From Luteibacter sp. dw_328 (GTDB lineage Bacteria; Pseudomonadota; Gammaproteobacteria; Xanthomonadales; Rhodanobacteraceae): DNA of 64,000 nucleotides. Made by a program: the position numbers and the translations under genes. The stretch spans positions 1 to 64,000 of the forward strand of contig NZ_JAAVUW010000007.1 in assembly GCF_018449605.1 (NCBI RefSeq), written 5' to 3'. Position 1 is the first letter of the stretch. The number at the start of each line of letters is the position of its first letter. The notes below the pieces were generated by a model. That model saw only the letters and a list, made by a program, of their open reading frames with translations. It was not told where the DNA came from and did no database searches. Of this stretch, positions 12,423-21,800 are shown one piece after another.

Positions 12423-13454
12423 ATGGATGAAGTTCTCGCCGCGCACTGCGCACGCCTCGCACGTTTATTCCCGCGCCTCGCTGGCGCGATGATCCTCTTC
12501 CCCCTGATGTTCGCCCCCGCGGTGTTCGCCGAGACCCATCCGGGCCAGGCGCAACTGGTGAGCGAAGTCGCGAAAGACACGGGTAAGAGCAAGGCATCGC
12601 TGAACGCGATCCTCGACGGCGCGAAGATGCAGCAGTCCATCATCGACGCGATGAACCGCCCGGCGGAAGGCAAGCCCTGGCGCGATTACCGGCCTATTTT
12701 CCTTACCGAGCAGCGGATCCAGGCCGGCGCCGACTTCTACCAGACGCATCGCGCCCTGCTCGATGCGATCGGCAAGAAGTACGGCGTGCCGCCGGAATAC
12801 ATCGTGGCCATCGTCGGCGTGGAAACCTTCTACGGCAAGAACACCGGCAAGTACAAAGTGCTCGATGCGCTGGCCACGCTGGCGTTTTATTACCCCAAGC
12901 GTGGGCCGTTCTTCCGCGAGCAGCTGAAAACCCTGCTGGAACTGCCGCCGAACCATCTCGCCGGTCCGCTGGACACGCTCACGGGCTCGTATGCCGGTGC
13001 GCAGGGCTGGGGCCAGTTCATGCCCTCGTCCATCCGTGACTGGGGCGTGGATTACGACGGCGACGGCAAGATCGACATGAAGGGCTCGATGGGCGACATC
13101 TTCGCCAGCGTGGCCAACTATTTCTCCCAGCACGGCTGGGAAACCGGCGGCCCGCTCGCCGTGCGCGCCCAACCGGATGCGCGCGTGGTCGATCCCGCCC
13201 TGCCGAAGGACTGGCGTCCCGTGGCGCCGGTCGAAACCTTCGTCGCCGAGGGTTTCGCGCCGTTGCAGCATTTGAATCCGGGGCGCGACGCGCAGCTGGT
13301 TCGTCTGGAGGGGCCATCGGGTCCGGAGTACTGGTTCGTCTTCCAGAATTTCTATGTGATCACCACGTACAACCGTAGTCCGATGTATGCGATGGCGGTG
13401 AATCAGCTGGCGCAGGCGATTCGGGAACGGACGCATGGGTCTGCGGCGCGATGA
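12423..13454 (+). CDS. mltB: Membrane-bound lytic murein transglycosylase B
   Basis: MltB cleaves glycan strands non-hydrolytically to 1,6-anhydromuropeptides in the periplasm. The sequence has the family core YGVPPEYIVAIVGVETFYG (catalytic Glu in VETFYG) and GSYAGAQGWGQFMPSS, then DYDGDGKIDM. I prefer the ATG at 12423 (343 residues), which gives a signal peptide ending in FAPAVFA. A second candidate ATG at 12360 overlaps the rodA stop (TGATG) and would add 21 residues. There is no clear lipobox, so membrane attachment is uncertain; a soluble periplasmic form is possible. Confidence 0.9.
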   Translation: MDEVLAAHCARLARLFPRLAGAMILFPLMFAPAVFAETHPGQAQLVSEVAKDTGKSKASLNAILDGAKMQQSIIDAMNRPAEGKPWRDYRPIFLTEQRIQAGADFYQTHRALLDAIGKKYGVPPEYIVAIVGVETFYGKNTGKYKVLDALATLAFYYPKRGPFFREQLKTLLELPPNHLAGPLDTLTGSYAGAQGWGQFMPSSIRDWGVDYDGDGKIDMKGSMGDIFASVANYFSQHGWETGGPLAVRAQPDARVVDPALPKDWRPVAPVETFVAEGFAPLQHLNPGRDAQLVRLEGPSGPEYWFVFQNFYVITTYNRSPMYAMAVNQLAQAIRERTHGSAAR

Positions 13455-13505
13455 GCGGCGCTGGCGGGGGGAATGTCGCTGATGTGATCTCCGTGCTTCG
13501 CAGGG

Positions 13506-13589
13506 ATCGCCGGCATAGCCGGCTCCCACATACAGCCGGCAGCCTGCAGGCTGCGGTGGGCTCCCTGTGGGAGCCGCTTCAGCGGCGAA
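13506..13589. repeat. REP pair in tail-to-tail order before rlpA
   Basis: An inverted REP of the GGCATAGCC subtype (13506-13530) is followed by a forward REP of the GCTTCAGC subtype (13566-13589). The second ends directly against the AAGGATG of the rlpA start, so the REP contributes to the ribosome-binding region. Confidence 0.8.
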
Positions 13590-13591
13590 GG

Positions 13592-14914
13592 ATGCTGGCG
13601 ACACGCCTCACCTTCATCTGCCTCGTAGCCATGCTCCTCGCCGCCTGCGGCGGTTCGAAAAATACCCGCCCGTCGGCACGCAGCAGCGGTGGCTCGTCGT
13701 CCTCCTCCTCGCGGGGCGGTCACGACGACATCAGCAAATCGCAGGGCTCGCGCTATCGCTCCAGCTCGGACAGCGTGCCCACCGAGATACCGGATGTCAG
13801 CAAGCTTCCGGAGCCGGTCCCGAAGGTGGAGCCGCGCGCGCTCTACGGCAACAAGTCGCCGTATTCCGTTCTCGGCCAGACCTACAACGTACTGCCCACG
13901 CCGCGCGGGTACGTCGAGCGCGGCATAGCCTCGTTCTACGGCAACAAGTTCCACGGCTACAAGACCTCGAGCCTCGAGGAATACGACATGTATCAGTTTT
14001 CCGCCGCGCATAAGACGCTGCCGCTGCCGAGCTATGCGCGTGTCACCAATCTCGAGAACGGCAAGAGCGTCATCGTCCGCATCAACGACCGCGGTCCCTT
14101 CCACGAGAACCGCATCATCGACCTGTCCTTCGCGGCGGCCGTGAAGCTCGGCGTCTGGCCGAAAGGCACGGGCCTGGTCGAAGTGCGCGCCATCGATCCC
14201 AGTGAAGCGAACAGCGATCGCGGTGCGCCGTACGTGAACACCGCACCCAAGCCGGCGCCCGTGACCGCGCCGGTGCCGCCGCCGCGCCCGGCCTTTGCCG
14301 CTGCGCCGCCGGCTGCGCGCACGGCGCCGACGCCGGAGATGGCGACCTCGTCGCCGCCGTCGTCCTCACGCTTCGTCGGGGCCGCCGCTACCGCGCCGGT
14401 CGTCGCTTCCGGTACGCGTGCGCCGAGCGCCGCCATATCTGCGCCTGTCGGTGCCGTACCGCTGCGCGCCACGCCGAGTGGAACACCGCCCGCGAGCGCC
14501 GTAGCCGACGGCGAGGGCGACGACGGCCCCGTACCCGGGATGACCGGTGTTTCCGCCGCCGAGGCGTTACCGCCGATGCCGGGCCAGAAGTCAGTACCGG
14601 GTCCCGCCGCCTCGTCCGGCGCGATGCCGCGCCTCGCAACGCCTGCCCAGGGGCCGACCGTCGCTTCCGTCCCGGGCAAACCCACGATTTACCTCCAGGT
14701 CGGCGCCTTTTCCGACGTGGCGAATGCCAATCGCGTGGCCGACCAGCTGAACAAAGCGGGTCTGGGCCCTGTCAGTGTTATCGAGACCGCCGTGGGCGGC
14801 CGCAGCGTGCGCCGCGTGCGCGTGGGCCCTCTGGCCGATGTCGACACCGCTGACCGCGTGACCGACCAGATATCCGGCATGGGCCTGCCTCGCCCGTCGG
14901 TCGCGGTAGACTGA
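13592..14914 (+). CDS. rlpA: Septal-ring lytic transglycosylase RlpA (lipoprotein)
   Basis: RlpA is an outer-membrane lipoprotein that cuts peptide-free glycan at division sites. The 440-residue protein begins with a lipoprotein signal peptide ending at the lipobox LLAAC. A Ser-rich linker follows, then the double-psi beta-barrel domain (GIASFYGNKFHGYKTSS, and RINDRGPFHENRIIDLS with the catalytic Asp). About 180 Pro/Ala-rich residues lead to a C-terminal SPOR domain (IYLQVGAFSDVANANRVADQL) that binds denuded glycans. The start is set by the signal peptide; the 47 codons upstream in frame are translated REP sequence. The linker is unusually long. Confidence 0.92.
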   Translation: MLATRLTFICLVAMLLAACGGSKNTRPSARSSGGSSSSSSRGGHDDISKSQGSRYRSSSDSVPTEIPDVSKLPEPVPKVEPRALYGNKSPYSVLGQTYNVLPTPRGYVERGIASFYGNKFHGYKTSSLEEYDMYQFSAAHKTLPLPSYARVTNLENGKSVIVRINDRGPFHENRIIDLSFAAAVKLGVWPKGTGLVEVRAIDPSEANSDRGAPYVNTAPKPAPVTAPVPPPRPAFAAAPPAARTAPTPEMATSSPPSSSRFVGAAATAPVVASGTRAPSAAISAPVGAVPLRATPSGTPPASAVADGEGDDGPVPGMTGVSAAEALPPMPGQKSVPGPAASSGAMPRLATPAQGPTVASVPGKPTIYLQVGAFSDVANANRVADQLNKAGLGPVSVIETAVGGRSVRRVRVGPLADVDTADRVTDQISGMGLPRPSVAVD

Positions 14915-14951
14915 CCTCCTTTTTTCTTGCTTTGACTGGATCGCTGAAACG

Positions 14952-16175
14952 ATGAAGCTCTTCCCACGCTCCCTGTTCGCTTTCGCCGCCGCTGCGCTCG
15001 TCGCCGGCGTCACCGTGGCGCAGCAGACCCCGCCGCATCCCACGCCCGTTCCGCGCCCGGTCGTTCCCGAAGCGCCGGTACCGCCGCCGCCGGACGTCGA
15101 GGGCAAGAGCTGGGTGCTGATGGATTACAACACCGGGCAGATCATCGCCTCGAAGGATCCGGACGTGCAGCTGGAGCCGGCCTCGATCACCAAGATCATG
15201 ACCGACTACGTCGTCTCGGCCGAGCTGGGCAACGGCAAGATCCACAACTCCGATCCGGTCACGATCAGCGAGAACGCCTGGCGCGGCGGCGGTGCGAGCA
15301 CCGACGGCTCGACCAGCTTCCTCAAGCTCAACAGCCAGGTGCCGCTGAAAGACCTGCTCTACGGCATGATCATCCAGTCCGGTAACGACGCCGCCATCGC
15401 GCTGGCCGAGCACACCGCGGGCTCCGAGCCGGCGTTCGCCAACCTGATGAACGCGTACGCCAAGCAGATCGGCATGACGCATTCGCAGTTCCAGAACGCC
15501 TCGGGTTACCCGGTAGCGAATCACTACACGACGGCTCATGACATCGCGATCCTGTCGCGCGCACTCATCCACGACTTCCCCGAGGATTACGCGATCTCGG
15601 CCGTGAAAGAGTTCGAGTGGAACGGCATCAAGCAGCACAACCGTAACCTGCTGCTGTGGCGCGACAACACCGTCGACGGCATCAAGACCGGTCACACCGC
15701 CGCTGCCGGCTACTGCCTGGCCGCTTCGGCCAAGCAGGGCGATGCCCGCATGATCGCCATCATCATGGGTGCCAGCAGCGAGAAGGGCCGCGCCGACGCC
15801 GCGCTGGCGCTGCTCAACTACGGCTTCCGTTTCTACGAATCGCACAAGCTGTACGAAGCCAACAAGCCGCTGGCAACGCCCAAGCTGTGGAAGGGCGCTG
15901 AAAACACGATCCCGCTCGGCGTTGCCGAAGACGCACTGGTGTCGGTCAAGCGCGGCGATTACGACAAGCTCAAGGCCAATCTCGACATCCCGGCCACGCT
16001 GATCGCTCCCTTCAAGAAGGGCCAGCAGGTCGGTACGCTGCGCGTGACGCTTGATGGCCAGCCGGTGCTCACCACGCCGTTGGTGGCCCTGAACGATGCA
16101 CCGGAAGGCGGCTTCTTCTCCCGCTTCTGGGACACGATCATGCTGTGGTTCCACAGCGACAGCGACAAGAAGTAA
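14952..16175 (+). CDS. dacC: D-alanyl-D-alanine carboxypeptidase (PBP5/6 type)
   Basis: This low-molecular-mass penicillin-binding protein trims the terminal D-Ala of pentapeptides in the periplasm. All three active-site motifs are present: SITK (Ser78, Lys81), SGN (143-145) and KTGHT (245-249). The 407-residue protein has an N-terminal signal peptide and, after the peptidase S11 domain, the PBP5 C-terminal domain. It ends in a probable amphipathic membrane anchor (FFSRFWDTIMLWFHSDSDKK). Its place between rlpA and the ybeD homologue matches the E. coli dacA order. The name dacC versus dacA is arbitrary here. Confidence 0.93.
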   Translation: MKLFPRSLFAFAAAALVAGVTVAQQTPPHPTPVPRPVVPEAPVPPPPDVEGKSWVLMDYNTGQIIASKDPDVQLEPASITKIMTDYVVSAELGNGKIHNSDPVTISENAWRGGGASTDGSTSFLKLNSQVPLKDLLYGMIIQSGNDAAIALAEHTAGSEPAFANLMNAYAKQIGMTHSQFQNASGYPVANHYTTAHDIAILSRALIHDFPEDYAISAVKEFEWNGIKQHNRNLLLWRDNTVDGIKTGHTAAAGYCLAASAKQGDARMIAIIMGASSEKGRADAALALLNYGFRFYESHKLYEANKPLATPKLWKGAENTIPLGVAEDALVSVKRGDYDKLKANLDIPATLIAPFKKGQQVGTLRVTLDGQPVLTTPLVALNDAPEGGFFSRFWDTIMLWFHSDSDKK

Positions 16176-16187
16176 GAGGGCGGCACC

Positions 16188-16478
16188 ATGCGTGAGATCG
16201 ACTTCAGCGATGCGCAGAAAGACGGCAAGGGCTTCCAGTTCCCGGGCGAGTTCGAGATTACGGCCATCGGCAATGCCGCGGCCGGCCTCGACAAGCACAT
16301 CCCGGCGCTGCTCCACGCCATCGGCCTGGAAGTACTGCACGAGACCCTGTCGACCAAGCTCACCCCGGCTGGGAATTACCAGTCGGTCACGGTGAGCTTC
16401 GTCGCACCGAGTCGTGAGAAGTACCTGGAAGCGCACAGCACCTTGCGGGCTGACGAGAACATCCGCTTTACGATGTGA
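16188..16478 (+). CDS. ybeD: YbeD/DUF493 family protein
   Basis: A 96-residue DUF493 protein with the small alpha/beta ACT-like fold of E. coli YbeD; its biochemical role is not established. The family pattern is visible in FQFPGEFEITAIG near the start, the central hydrophobic core, and the C-terminal SPSREKYLEAHSTLRADE-like segment followed by a short strand. It begins 12 bases after dacC and is followed by lipB, the conserved dacA-ybeD-lipB order. Confidence 0.88.
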   Translation: MREIDFSDAQKDGKGFQFPGEFEITAIGNAAAGLDKHIPALLHAIGLEVLHETLSTKLTPAGNYQSVTVSFVAPSREKYLEAHSTLRADENIRFTM

Positions 16479-16485
16479 CGCCCTT

Positions 16486-16585
16486 TGTGGGAGCCGATTC
16501 ATCGGCGATGCCTTGTGTGGGAGCCGCTTCAGCGGCGATGGGCCTTGCCGGCTGCCGCCGGATCGCCGCTGAAGCGGCTCCCACA
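16486..16585. repeat. Three-REP cluster after ybeD
   Basis: Two forward REPs of different subtype (GATTCATC at 16486-16509, GCTTCAGC at 16515-16539) are followed by an inverted REP (16562-16585) matching the second. The cluster directly abuts the 12-bp tandem repeat. Confidence 0.85.
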
Positions 16586-16588
16586 CAG

Positions 16589-16659
16589 AGCCCCACCATC
16601 AGCCCCACCATCAGCCCCACCATCAGCCCCACCATCAGCCCCACCATCAGCGCTCCATC
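16589..16659. repeat. 12-bp tandem repeat (minisatellite)
   Basis: The unit AGCCCCACCATC occurs five times without error at 16589-16648, with a degenerate sixth copy (AGCGCTCCATC) to 16659. It lies between a REP cluster and lipB, 61 bases before the lipB start. Confidence 0.95.
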
Positions 16660-16719
16660 AGCCTTGTAACACTGGGCCAGCGCCCACAATTCCTCGACAT
16701 CCCCTCCGACCCGATCCCG

Positions 16720-17388
16720 ATGACCCTCCCGCTCAACGTCCGCCGGCTGGGGCGCGTCCCCTACGAATCCACGTGGAAGGCCATGAGCGCCTTCACCGAC
16801 AACCGCACCGACGACACCGTCGACGAGCTGTGGCTGCTGGAGCATGACCCGGTGTTTACCCTGGGGCAGGCGGGTAAGGAGGAACACGTGCTGGCGGCGG
16901 GGGATATCCCGGTGGTGCGTGTGGATCGCGGTGGCCAGGTGACCTATCACGGTCCCGGCCAGATCGTGGCTTATCCGATGATCGACCTGCGCCGCGTCGG
17001 CGTGGGCGTGCGCGAGCTGGTCAACCGGATCGAGCAGGCCATCATCGACACCATGGGCGAATGGAATATCGGCGCCGAACGCCTTGAGGGCGCCCCGGGC
17101 GTCTACGTGGCCGGGGCCAAGGTCGCGGCCCTCGGGCTGCGCATCCGCCGGGGCTGCAGCTTCCATGGGCTGGCCTTCAACGTGGACATGGACCTCGAGC
17201 CCTATCACCGCATCAATCCCTGCGGCTACAAGGGTTTGGAGGTCACCCAGGTGTTAGACTTGGGCGGTCCGTCGCGGTTGGCAGACGTGGAAGACGTCCT
17301 GGTACAGGAATTCTGCAAGCAGTTTGGCTTCCACGCCGTATCAGCCGAACCCTCCCTCCCCGAACTCCCCGCCCGCATTGCGGTCTGA
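16720..17388 (+). CDS. lipB: Octanoyl-[acyl carrier protein]:protein N-octanoyltransferase
   Basis: LipB moves octanoate from acyl carrier protein to lipoyl-domain lysines, the first step of lipoate synthesis. The 222-residue protein carries the family signature [12 protein letters not shown] near residues 63-74 and the catalytic-site [14 protein letters not shown] (Lys). The [13 protein letters not shown] segment supplies the conserved Cys. The tail ([15 protein letters not shown]) is slightly longer than in E. coli. It overlaps nothing and ends 13 bases before lipA. Its products are needed by the E2 and E3 lipoyl domains encoded further along the window. Confidence 0.95.
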   Translation: MTLPLNVRRLGRVPYESTWKAMSAFTDNRTDDTVDELWLLEHDPVFTLGQAGKEEHVLAAGDIPVVRVDRGGQVTYHGPGQIVAYPMIDLRRVGVGVRELVNRIEQAIIDTMGEWNIGAERLEGAPGVYVAGAKVAALGLRIRRGCSFHGLAFNVDMDLEPYHRINPCGYKGLEVTQVLDLGGPSRLADVEDVLVQEFCKQFGFHAVSAEPSLPELPARIAV

Positions 17389-17401
17389 GGTCGTAGCCGT
17401 T

Positions 17402-18400
17402 ATGAGCCAACCCTCCACTTCCCCCTCCCGCAGCATTCCCATCGCCGTCGTCGACAAGCCGGGCGAGAAGATGCTCGGTAACGACAAGATCGCGCTCAAC
17501 CGCGCGAACTTCGATACCGACGTGCCCACGCTGCGCAAGCCGAGCTGGATCCGCGTGCGACTGCCCCAGGGCAATGCCGTGCAGCAGCTGAAGGCGCGCC
17601 TGCGCGAGAACTCGCTGGTCACGGTGTGCGAAGAAGCCTCCTGCCCGAACATCCACGAGTGCTTCTCCAAGGGCACCGCCACCTTCATGATCCTCGGCGA
17701 GGTCTGCACCCGCCGTTGCTCGTTCTGCGACGTGGCCCATGGCCGCCCGCAGCCGCCGGATCCGATGGAGCCGGCACGTCTGGCCGAGACCATCCGCGAC
17801 ATGCGCCTGAAGTACGTGGTGATCACCTCCGTCGATCGCGACGACCTCCGCGACGGTGGTGCCGAGCATTTCGCCTCGTGCATCCGTGCGGTGCGCCACG
17901 CCAGCCCGAACATCCGCATCGAAATCCTCACCCCGGATTTCCGCGGCAAGGGCCGTATGGAGCGCGCGCTGGAAGTCATGAAGGACTTCCCGCCGGATGT
18001 CTTCAACCACAACCTCGAGACGGTGCCGCACCTGTACCGCGAAGTCCGTCCGGGTGCCGATTACCAGTGGTCGCTCGACCTGCTCAAGCGTTTCAAGGCA
18101 CAGCACCCGGAGGTGCCGACCAAGTCCGGCATCATGCTGGGCCTGGGCGAGACGATGGAGCAGGTGCTCGAGACCATGCGCGATCTACGTAACCATGACG
18201 TCGACATGATCACCATCGGCCAGTACCTGCAGCCGACGGCGCATCACCACCCGGTGGTCCGTTACTGGACGCCGGACGAATTCGAGGCGCTGCGCGTCGC
18301 CGGTGAAGAGATGGGCTTCGGCCATGTCGCTTCCGGCCCGTTGGTGCGATCCTCCTACCATGCCGACCTGATGGCTCACGCCGCCGGCGTCGTCGAATAA
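17402..18400 (+). CDS. lipA: Lipoyl synthase (radical SAM)
   Basis: LipA inserts two sulfurs into protein-bound octanoyl groups using S-adenosylmethionine and two [4Fe-4S] clusters. Both cysteine sets are visible: the auxiliary-cluster [12 protein letters not shown] and the radical-SAM CTRRCSFC. The C-terminal RSSYHAD serine ligand region is also present. The protein is 332 residues from the ATG at 17402; earlier in-frame codons overlap lipB and lack homology. It follows lipB in an operon-like arrangement. Confidence 0.96.
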   Translation: MSQPSTSPSRSIPIAVVDKPGEKMLGNDKIALNRANFDTDVPTLRKPSWIRVRLPQGNAVQQLKARLRENSLVTVCEEASCPNIHECFSKGTATFMILGEVCTRRCSFCDVAHGRPQPPDPMEPARLAETIRDMRLKYVVITSVDRDDLRDGGAEHFASCIRAVRHASPNIRIEILTPDFRGKGRMERALEVMKDFPPDVFNHNLETVPHLYREVRPGADYQWSLDLLKRFKAQHPEVPTKSGIMLGLGETMEQVLETMRDLRNHDVDMITIGQYLQPTAHHHPVVRYWTPDEFEALRVAGEEMGFGHVASGPLVRSSYHADLMAHAAGVVE

Positions 18401-18431
18401 ACGCCCCAAAGCAATCCGAGGCTTCGACTAC

Positions 18432-20759
18432 ATGACCCTTCGCCCCGCGTTCGCCCTCCTGCTGGCCCTTTCCGCCGCAGGTGCCCAGGCACAGACAGCC
18501 GCCCCGCAGCAGCCGGGCGCGGCCGCGCCGGCGACGAAGGCCGCGACACCGCAGCCGAAGGACGCCTCCGAAGCGGCGACCTCGCCGGAGCCGCAGCGCA
18601 AGGAGTCCAGCCTCCCACTGAAGCCGACCGCCGCCGAAGCGCAGGCCTCGCAGCTGTCGGCGCGCTTTCTCACGCGCTTCCACTACCAGGCGCAGCCGCT
18701 CGACGACGCCATGTCGGCCAAGATCTATAAGGCCTACTTCGACTCGCTCGATGCCGAAAAAGTCTTCTTCACCCAGGAAGACATGGACAAGTTCGCGCCG
18801 CTGAAGACGCAGTTCGACGACGCGATCTGGAACCAGGACCTCACCGGTCCGTTCTCGGTGTTCAACCTTTACGTGACGCGCGCCGTGGATCGCATGAACT
18901 ACGCGCGCGGCCTGCTCAAGAAGGGCTTCGACTTCAGCGGCAACGACAGCTTCAACTTCGACCGCAAGAAGGCCGCGATCCCGAAGAACCAGGCCGAGCT
19001 CGACGACGTGTGGCGCAAGCGCACCATGAACGACTGGCTGCGCCTGAAGCTTGCCGGCAAGAGCGACGACGACATCCGCAAGACGCTCGACAAGCGCTAC
19101 GCGACGTACATCAGCCGCGTGCGCCAGCTCGATGACGAAGACGCGACGCAGGCCTTCATGACCGCGTACGCCAACTCGACCGATCCGCACACCGACTACC
19201 TCGGCCCCCGTGCCGCGGACGCCTTCGATATCGCCATGCGCCTGTCGCTGGAAGGTATCGGCGCGGTGCTGCAGGCACGCGACGACTACACCACCATCCG
19301 CGAGCTCGTCCCGGGTGGCCCGGCGATCAAGTCCGGCAAGATGAAGGCGGGCGACCGCATCGTCGCCATCGGCCAGGGCGAAACCGGTCCCATGGTCGAC
19401 GTGGTTGGCTGGCGCCAGGACGACGTGGTCAAGCTCATCCGCGGCAAGAAAGACACCACGGTCCGCATCGAGATCCTTCCGGCCGATGCCGGCGTGGACG
19501 GCAAGCACGACATCGTGACGCTGATCCGCAAGAAGGTCACGATGGAAGAGCAGGCCGCCAAGTCCAAGGTCATCGACGTGAAGGACGGCGATGTCACGCG
19601 CAAGATCGGCGTGATCGACCTGCCCACGTTCTACCAGGACTTCGGTGCACGCCGCGCCGGCGATACCAATTTCAAGAGCGCCACCCGCGACGTTGCCAAG
19701 CTGCTCACCGAGCTCAAGGCGCAGAAGGTCGAGGGCGTGGTGATCGACCTGCGTAACAACGGCGGCGGTTCGCTGTCCGAGGCGACCGAGCTCACCGGCC
19801 TCTTCATCGATACCGGTCCGGTCGTGCAGGTGCGCGATGCGCGCGGCCAGATCGACGCCCAGGGTGACGACGTGCCGGGCATGTCGTGGGATGGCCCGAT
19901 GGCCGTGCTGGTCAACCGTGGTTCGGCATCGGCGTCGGAGATCTTCGCCGCGGCGATCCAGGATTACGGTCGCGGCGTCATCATCGGCGAGCCGACCTTC
20001 GGCAAGGGCACCGTGCAGAACCTGGTCGACCTCGACAAGTTCGGCAAGGCTGCAACGGGTGAAGATGCCAAGTACGGCGAACTCAAGATGACCATCGCCG
20101 AGTTCATCCGCATCAACGGTGACAGCACGCAGCTGCGCGGTGTCACGCCCGACGTCATGTTCCCGCAGAACGGCGACGCCAAGGAATTCGGCGAGTCCAC
20201 CTACGACAACGCACTGCCGTGGCGTCACATCGATCCGGCGGACTACAAGCCGGTCGCCGACCTGAAGCCGATCGTCGGTCCGCTCAACGCCAAGCACGAA
20301 GCGCGCGTGGCGAACTCGCCGGCGTGGAAGCTCATGCTCGACGAAATGGCCGAGTACAAGAAGCTGCGCGACAAGACCGACATCTCGCTGAACTTCGCCG
20401 CACGCCAGGCCGAGCGCAAGCAGTACGACGCGCTGCAGACCGACTTCCGTAACCGCCGCAAGGCGATCTTCGGTGGCGATGGCAGCCCGGCGGGCGCCGG
20501 TGACGACGCGAACAACGGCGACGACGGCCTCAATGCCAACGAGCGCAGCCTCAAGACCGAGATCAAGGCGGAAGCCGATGCGAAGAAGGCGAAGGACACG
20601 CCGCTCGATGAAGCCGCTCACATCGTTGGCGATGAGGTTTCGCTGATCAAGGCGGACCCGAAGGTCGCTGCGCAGGTGCTGCCGTACGGCGGGCGGAAAA
20701 TCGACGCCCCGCAAACGGCGCAGGTGCCGTCGAGCCCTCCGGCGTCGACCACGCCGTAA
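18432..20759 (+). CDS. prc: Tail-specific periplasmic protease Prc (CtpA family, S41)
   Basis: Prc degrades periplasmic proteins with non-polar C-termini and controls peptidoglycan hydrolases and PBP processing. The 775-residue protein starts with a signal peptide ending AGAQA, then an Ala/Pro-rich stretch, an N-terminal helical domain, a PDZ domain (about residues 270-350), and the S41 peptidase core. The catalytic dyad is Ser498 in GSASASEIFAAA and Lys525 in FGKGTVQNL; the DLRNNGGGSL motif precedes them. A long helical C-terminal domain follows. It is longer than E. coli Prc, mainly through the N-terminal linker. A terminator lies just after the stop. Confidence 0.93.
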   Translation: MTLRPAFALLLALSAAGAQAQTAAPQQPGAAAPATKAATPQPKDASEAATSPEPQRKESSLPLKPTAAEAQASQLSARFLTRFHYQAQPLDDAMSAKIYKAYFDSLDAEKVFFTQEDMDKFAPLKTQFDDAIWNQDLTGPFSVFNLYVTRAVDRMNYARGLLKKGFDFSGNDSFNFDRKKAAIPKNQAELDDVWRKRTMNDWLRLKLAGKSDDDIRKTLDKRYATYISRVRQLDDEDATQAFMTAYANSTDPHTDYLGPRAADAFDIAMRLSLEGIGAVLQARDDYTTIRELVPGGPAIKSGKMKAGDRIVAIGQGETGPMVDVVGWRQDDVVKLIRGKKDTTVRIEILPADAGVDGKHDIVTLIRKKVTMEEQAAKSKVIDVKDGDVTRKIGVIDLPTFYQDFGARRAGDTNFKSATRDVAKLLTELKAQKVEGVVIDLRNNGGGSLSEATELTGLFIDTGPVVQVRDARGQIDAQGDDVPGMSWDGPMAVLVNRGSASASEIFAAAIQDYGRGVIIGEPTFGKGTVQNLVDLDKFGKAATGEDAKYGELKMTIAEFIRINGDSTQLRGVTPDVMFPQNGDAKEFGESTYDNALPWRHIDPADYKPVADLKPIVGPLNAKHEARVANSPAWKLMLDEMAEYKKLRDKTDISLNFAARQAERKQYDALQTDFRNRRKAIFGGDGSPAGAGDDANNGDDGLNANERSLKTEIKAEADAKKAKDTPLDEAAHIVGDEVSLIKADPKVAAQVLPYGGRKIDAPQTAQVPSSPPASTTP

Positions 20760-20765
20760 AACAAG

Positions 20766-20790
20766 AAGCCCGCCACTGGCGGGCTTTTTT
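20766..20790 (+). terminator. Rho-independent terminator after prc
   Basis: A 9-bp stem (AAGCCCGCC at 20766-20774 with GGCGGGCTT at 20778-20786) has a 3-base loop and a T-run. Confidence 0.9.
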
Positions 20791-20800
20791 TCTGCTCCGT

Positions 20801-20882
20801 GTAGGAGCCGATTCATCGGCGATCCCGCGGCAGCGGTCCAGGTTGTCGCAAGCACCCATTCGCCGATGAATCGGCTCCTACA
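20801..20882. repeat. REPIN between prc and mscS
   Basis: Forward REP 20801-20823 and inverted REP 20860-20882, both of the GATTCATC subtype, lie downstream of the prc terminator. Confidence 0.88.
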
Positions 20883-20939
20883 GAAGGGCTTGCGATGCTA
20901 GCCTCAGTGCCGAATTAGAAACGGCAGGAGGCACACCCC

Positions 20940-21800
20940 ATGAACGACTTTCTCGATCATCTCGGCATCGACGCGGCCACGCGCGCGCTGATCGTCACCT
21001 ATTCGATCCGCATCGCCCTGGCATTGCTGCTGTTGCTGATCGGCTTCTGGATCTCCGCACGCGTCGCCAACCTGGGTCGGCGTGCTCTAGAGCGCGCCCG
21101 CGTCGATGTCACGCTGGCGATGTTCCTGCGCAACATCATCTACGGCATCCTCATCGCGCTGCTGCTGATCCAGGTGCTCGGCATGGCCGGTATTCCCACG
21201 GCCTCGTTCATCGCCGCGATCGGCGCCGCCGGGCTGGCCATCGGCCTGGCCCTCAACAGCTCGCTGTCCAACCTCGCCTGGGGCGTGCTGTTGATCCTGT
21301 TCCGTCCGTTTCGCGTGGGCGATCACGTCACCATCGGCGGTGTCGAAGGTGACGTGCAGAGCGTGAACCTCATGCACACCTACCTGATCACGCCGGACAA
21401 TCGCCAGGCCGTTCTGCCGAATGCCAAGGTCGGCGGTGACGCGATCATCAACTTCAATGTTCGCGGTACGCGTCGCTTCGAGATCAAGGTCGGCATCGGC
21501 TACAACGACGATATCGGCAAGGCCATGCAGGTGGTGCGCGACCTGTTCGCCGCCGACTCGCGCATCCTCAAGGATCCTGTCCCGGGTGTCTGGACCGAAG
21601 CCCTCGGCGATTCCAGCGTGAACCTCGTCGTCCGGGGCTGGACCGCTACCGGCGATCTGTGGGAGACCCAGACCACGCTGATCCGCAGCATCAAGGAGCG
21701 GTTCGACGAGTCCGGCATCACTATCCCGTATCCGCAGAGCGAGATTCGCCTGGTCCAGGCCCCCACGCCCGCAGCCCCGGACGCGACCAGCCCCTCGTAG
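20940..21800 (+). CDS. mscS: Small-conductance mechanosensitive channel (MscS family)
   Basis: This inner-membrane channel opens under membrane tension to release solutes after hypo-osmotic shock. The 286-residue length matches E. coli MscS. Three N-terminal hydrophobic segments are visible, the third being the Gly/Ala-rich pore helix GAAGLAIGLALNSSLSNLAWG. The beta domain then has RPFRVGDHVTIGGVEGDV, and a C-terminal alpha/beta domain follows. The TAG stop codon lies inside the GTAGGAG start of a REP element, so the last codons and stop are formed at the repeat junction. Confidence 0.93.
   Translation: MNDFLDHLGIDAATRALIVTYSIRIALALLLLLIGFWISARVANLGRRALERARVDVTLAMFLRNIIYGILIALLLIQVLGMAGIPTASFIAAIGAAGLAIGLALNSSLSNLAWGVLLILFRPFRVGDHVTIGGVEGDVQSVNLMHTYLITPDNRQAVLPNAKVGGDAIINFNVRGTRRFEIKVGIGYNDDIGKAMQVVRDLFAADSRILKDPVPGVWTEALGDSSVNLVVRGWTATGDLWETQTTLIRSIKERFDESGITIPYPQSEIRLVQAPTPAAPDATSPS

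Noticed and set aside
16589-16659. CRISPR array
   Set aside because: The 12-bp units are contiguous with no spacers, so this is a minisatellite; no cas genes are present.
18210-20855. 881-codon minus-strand frame opposite prc
   Set aside because: Antisense shadow of prc caused by GC-rich codon use; its start lies in a REP element (MNRLL-type peptide).
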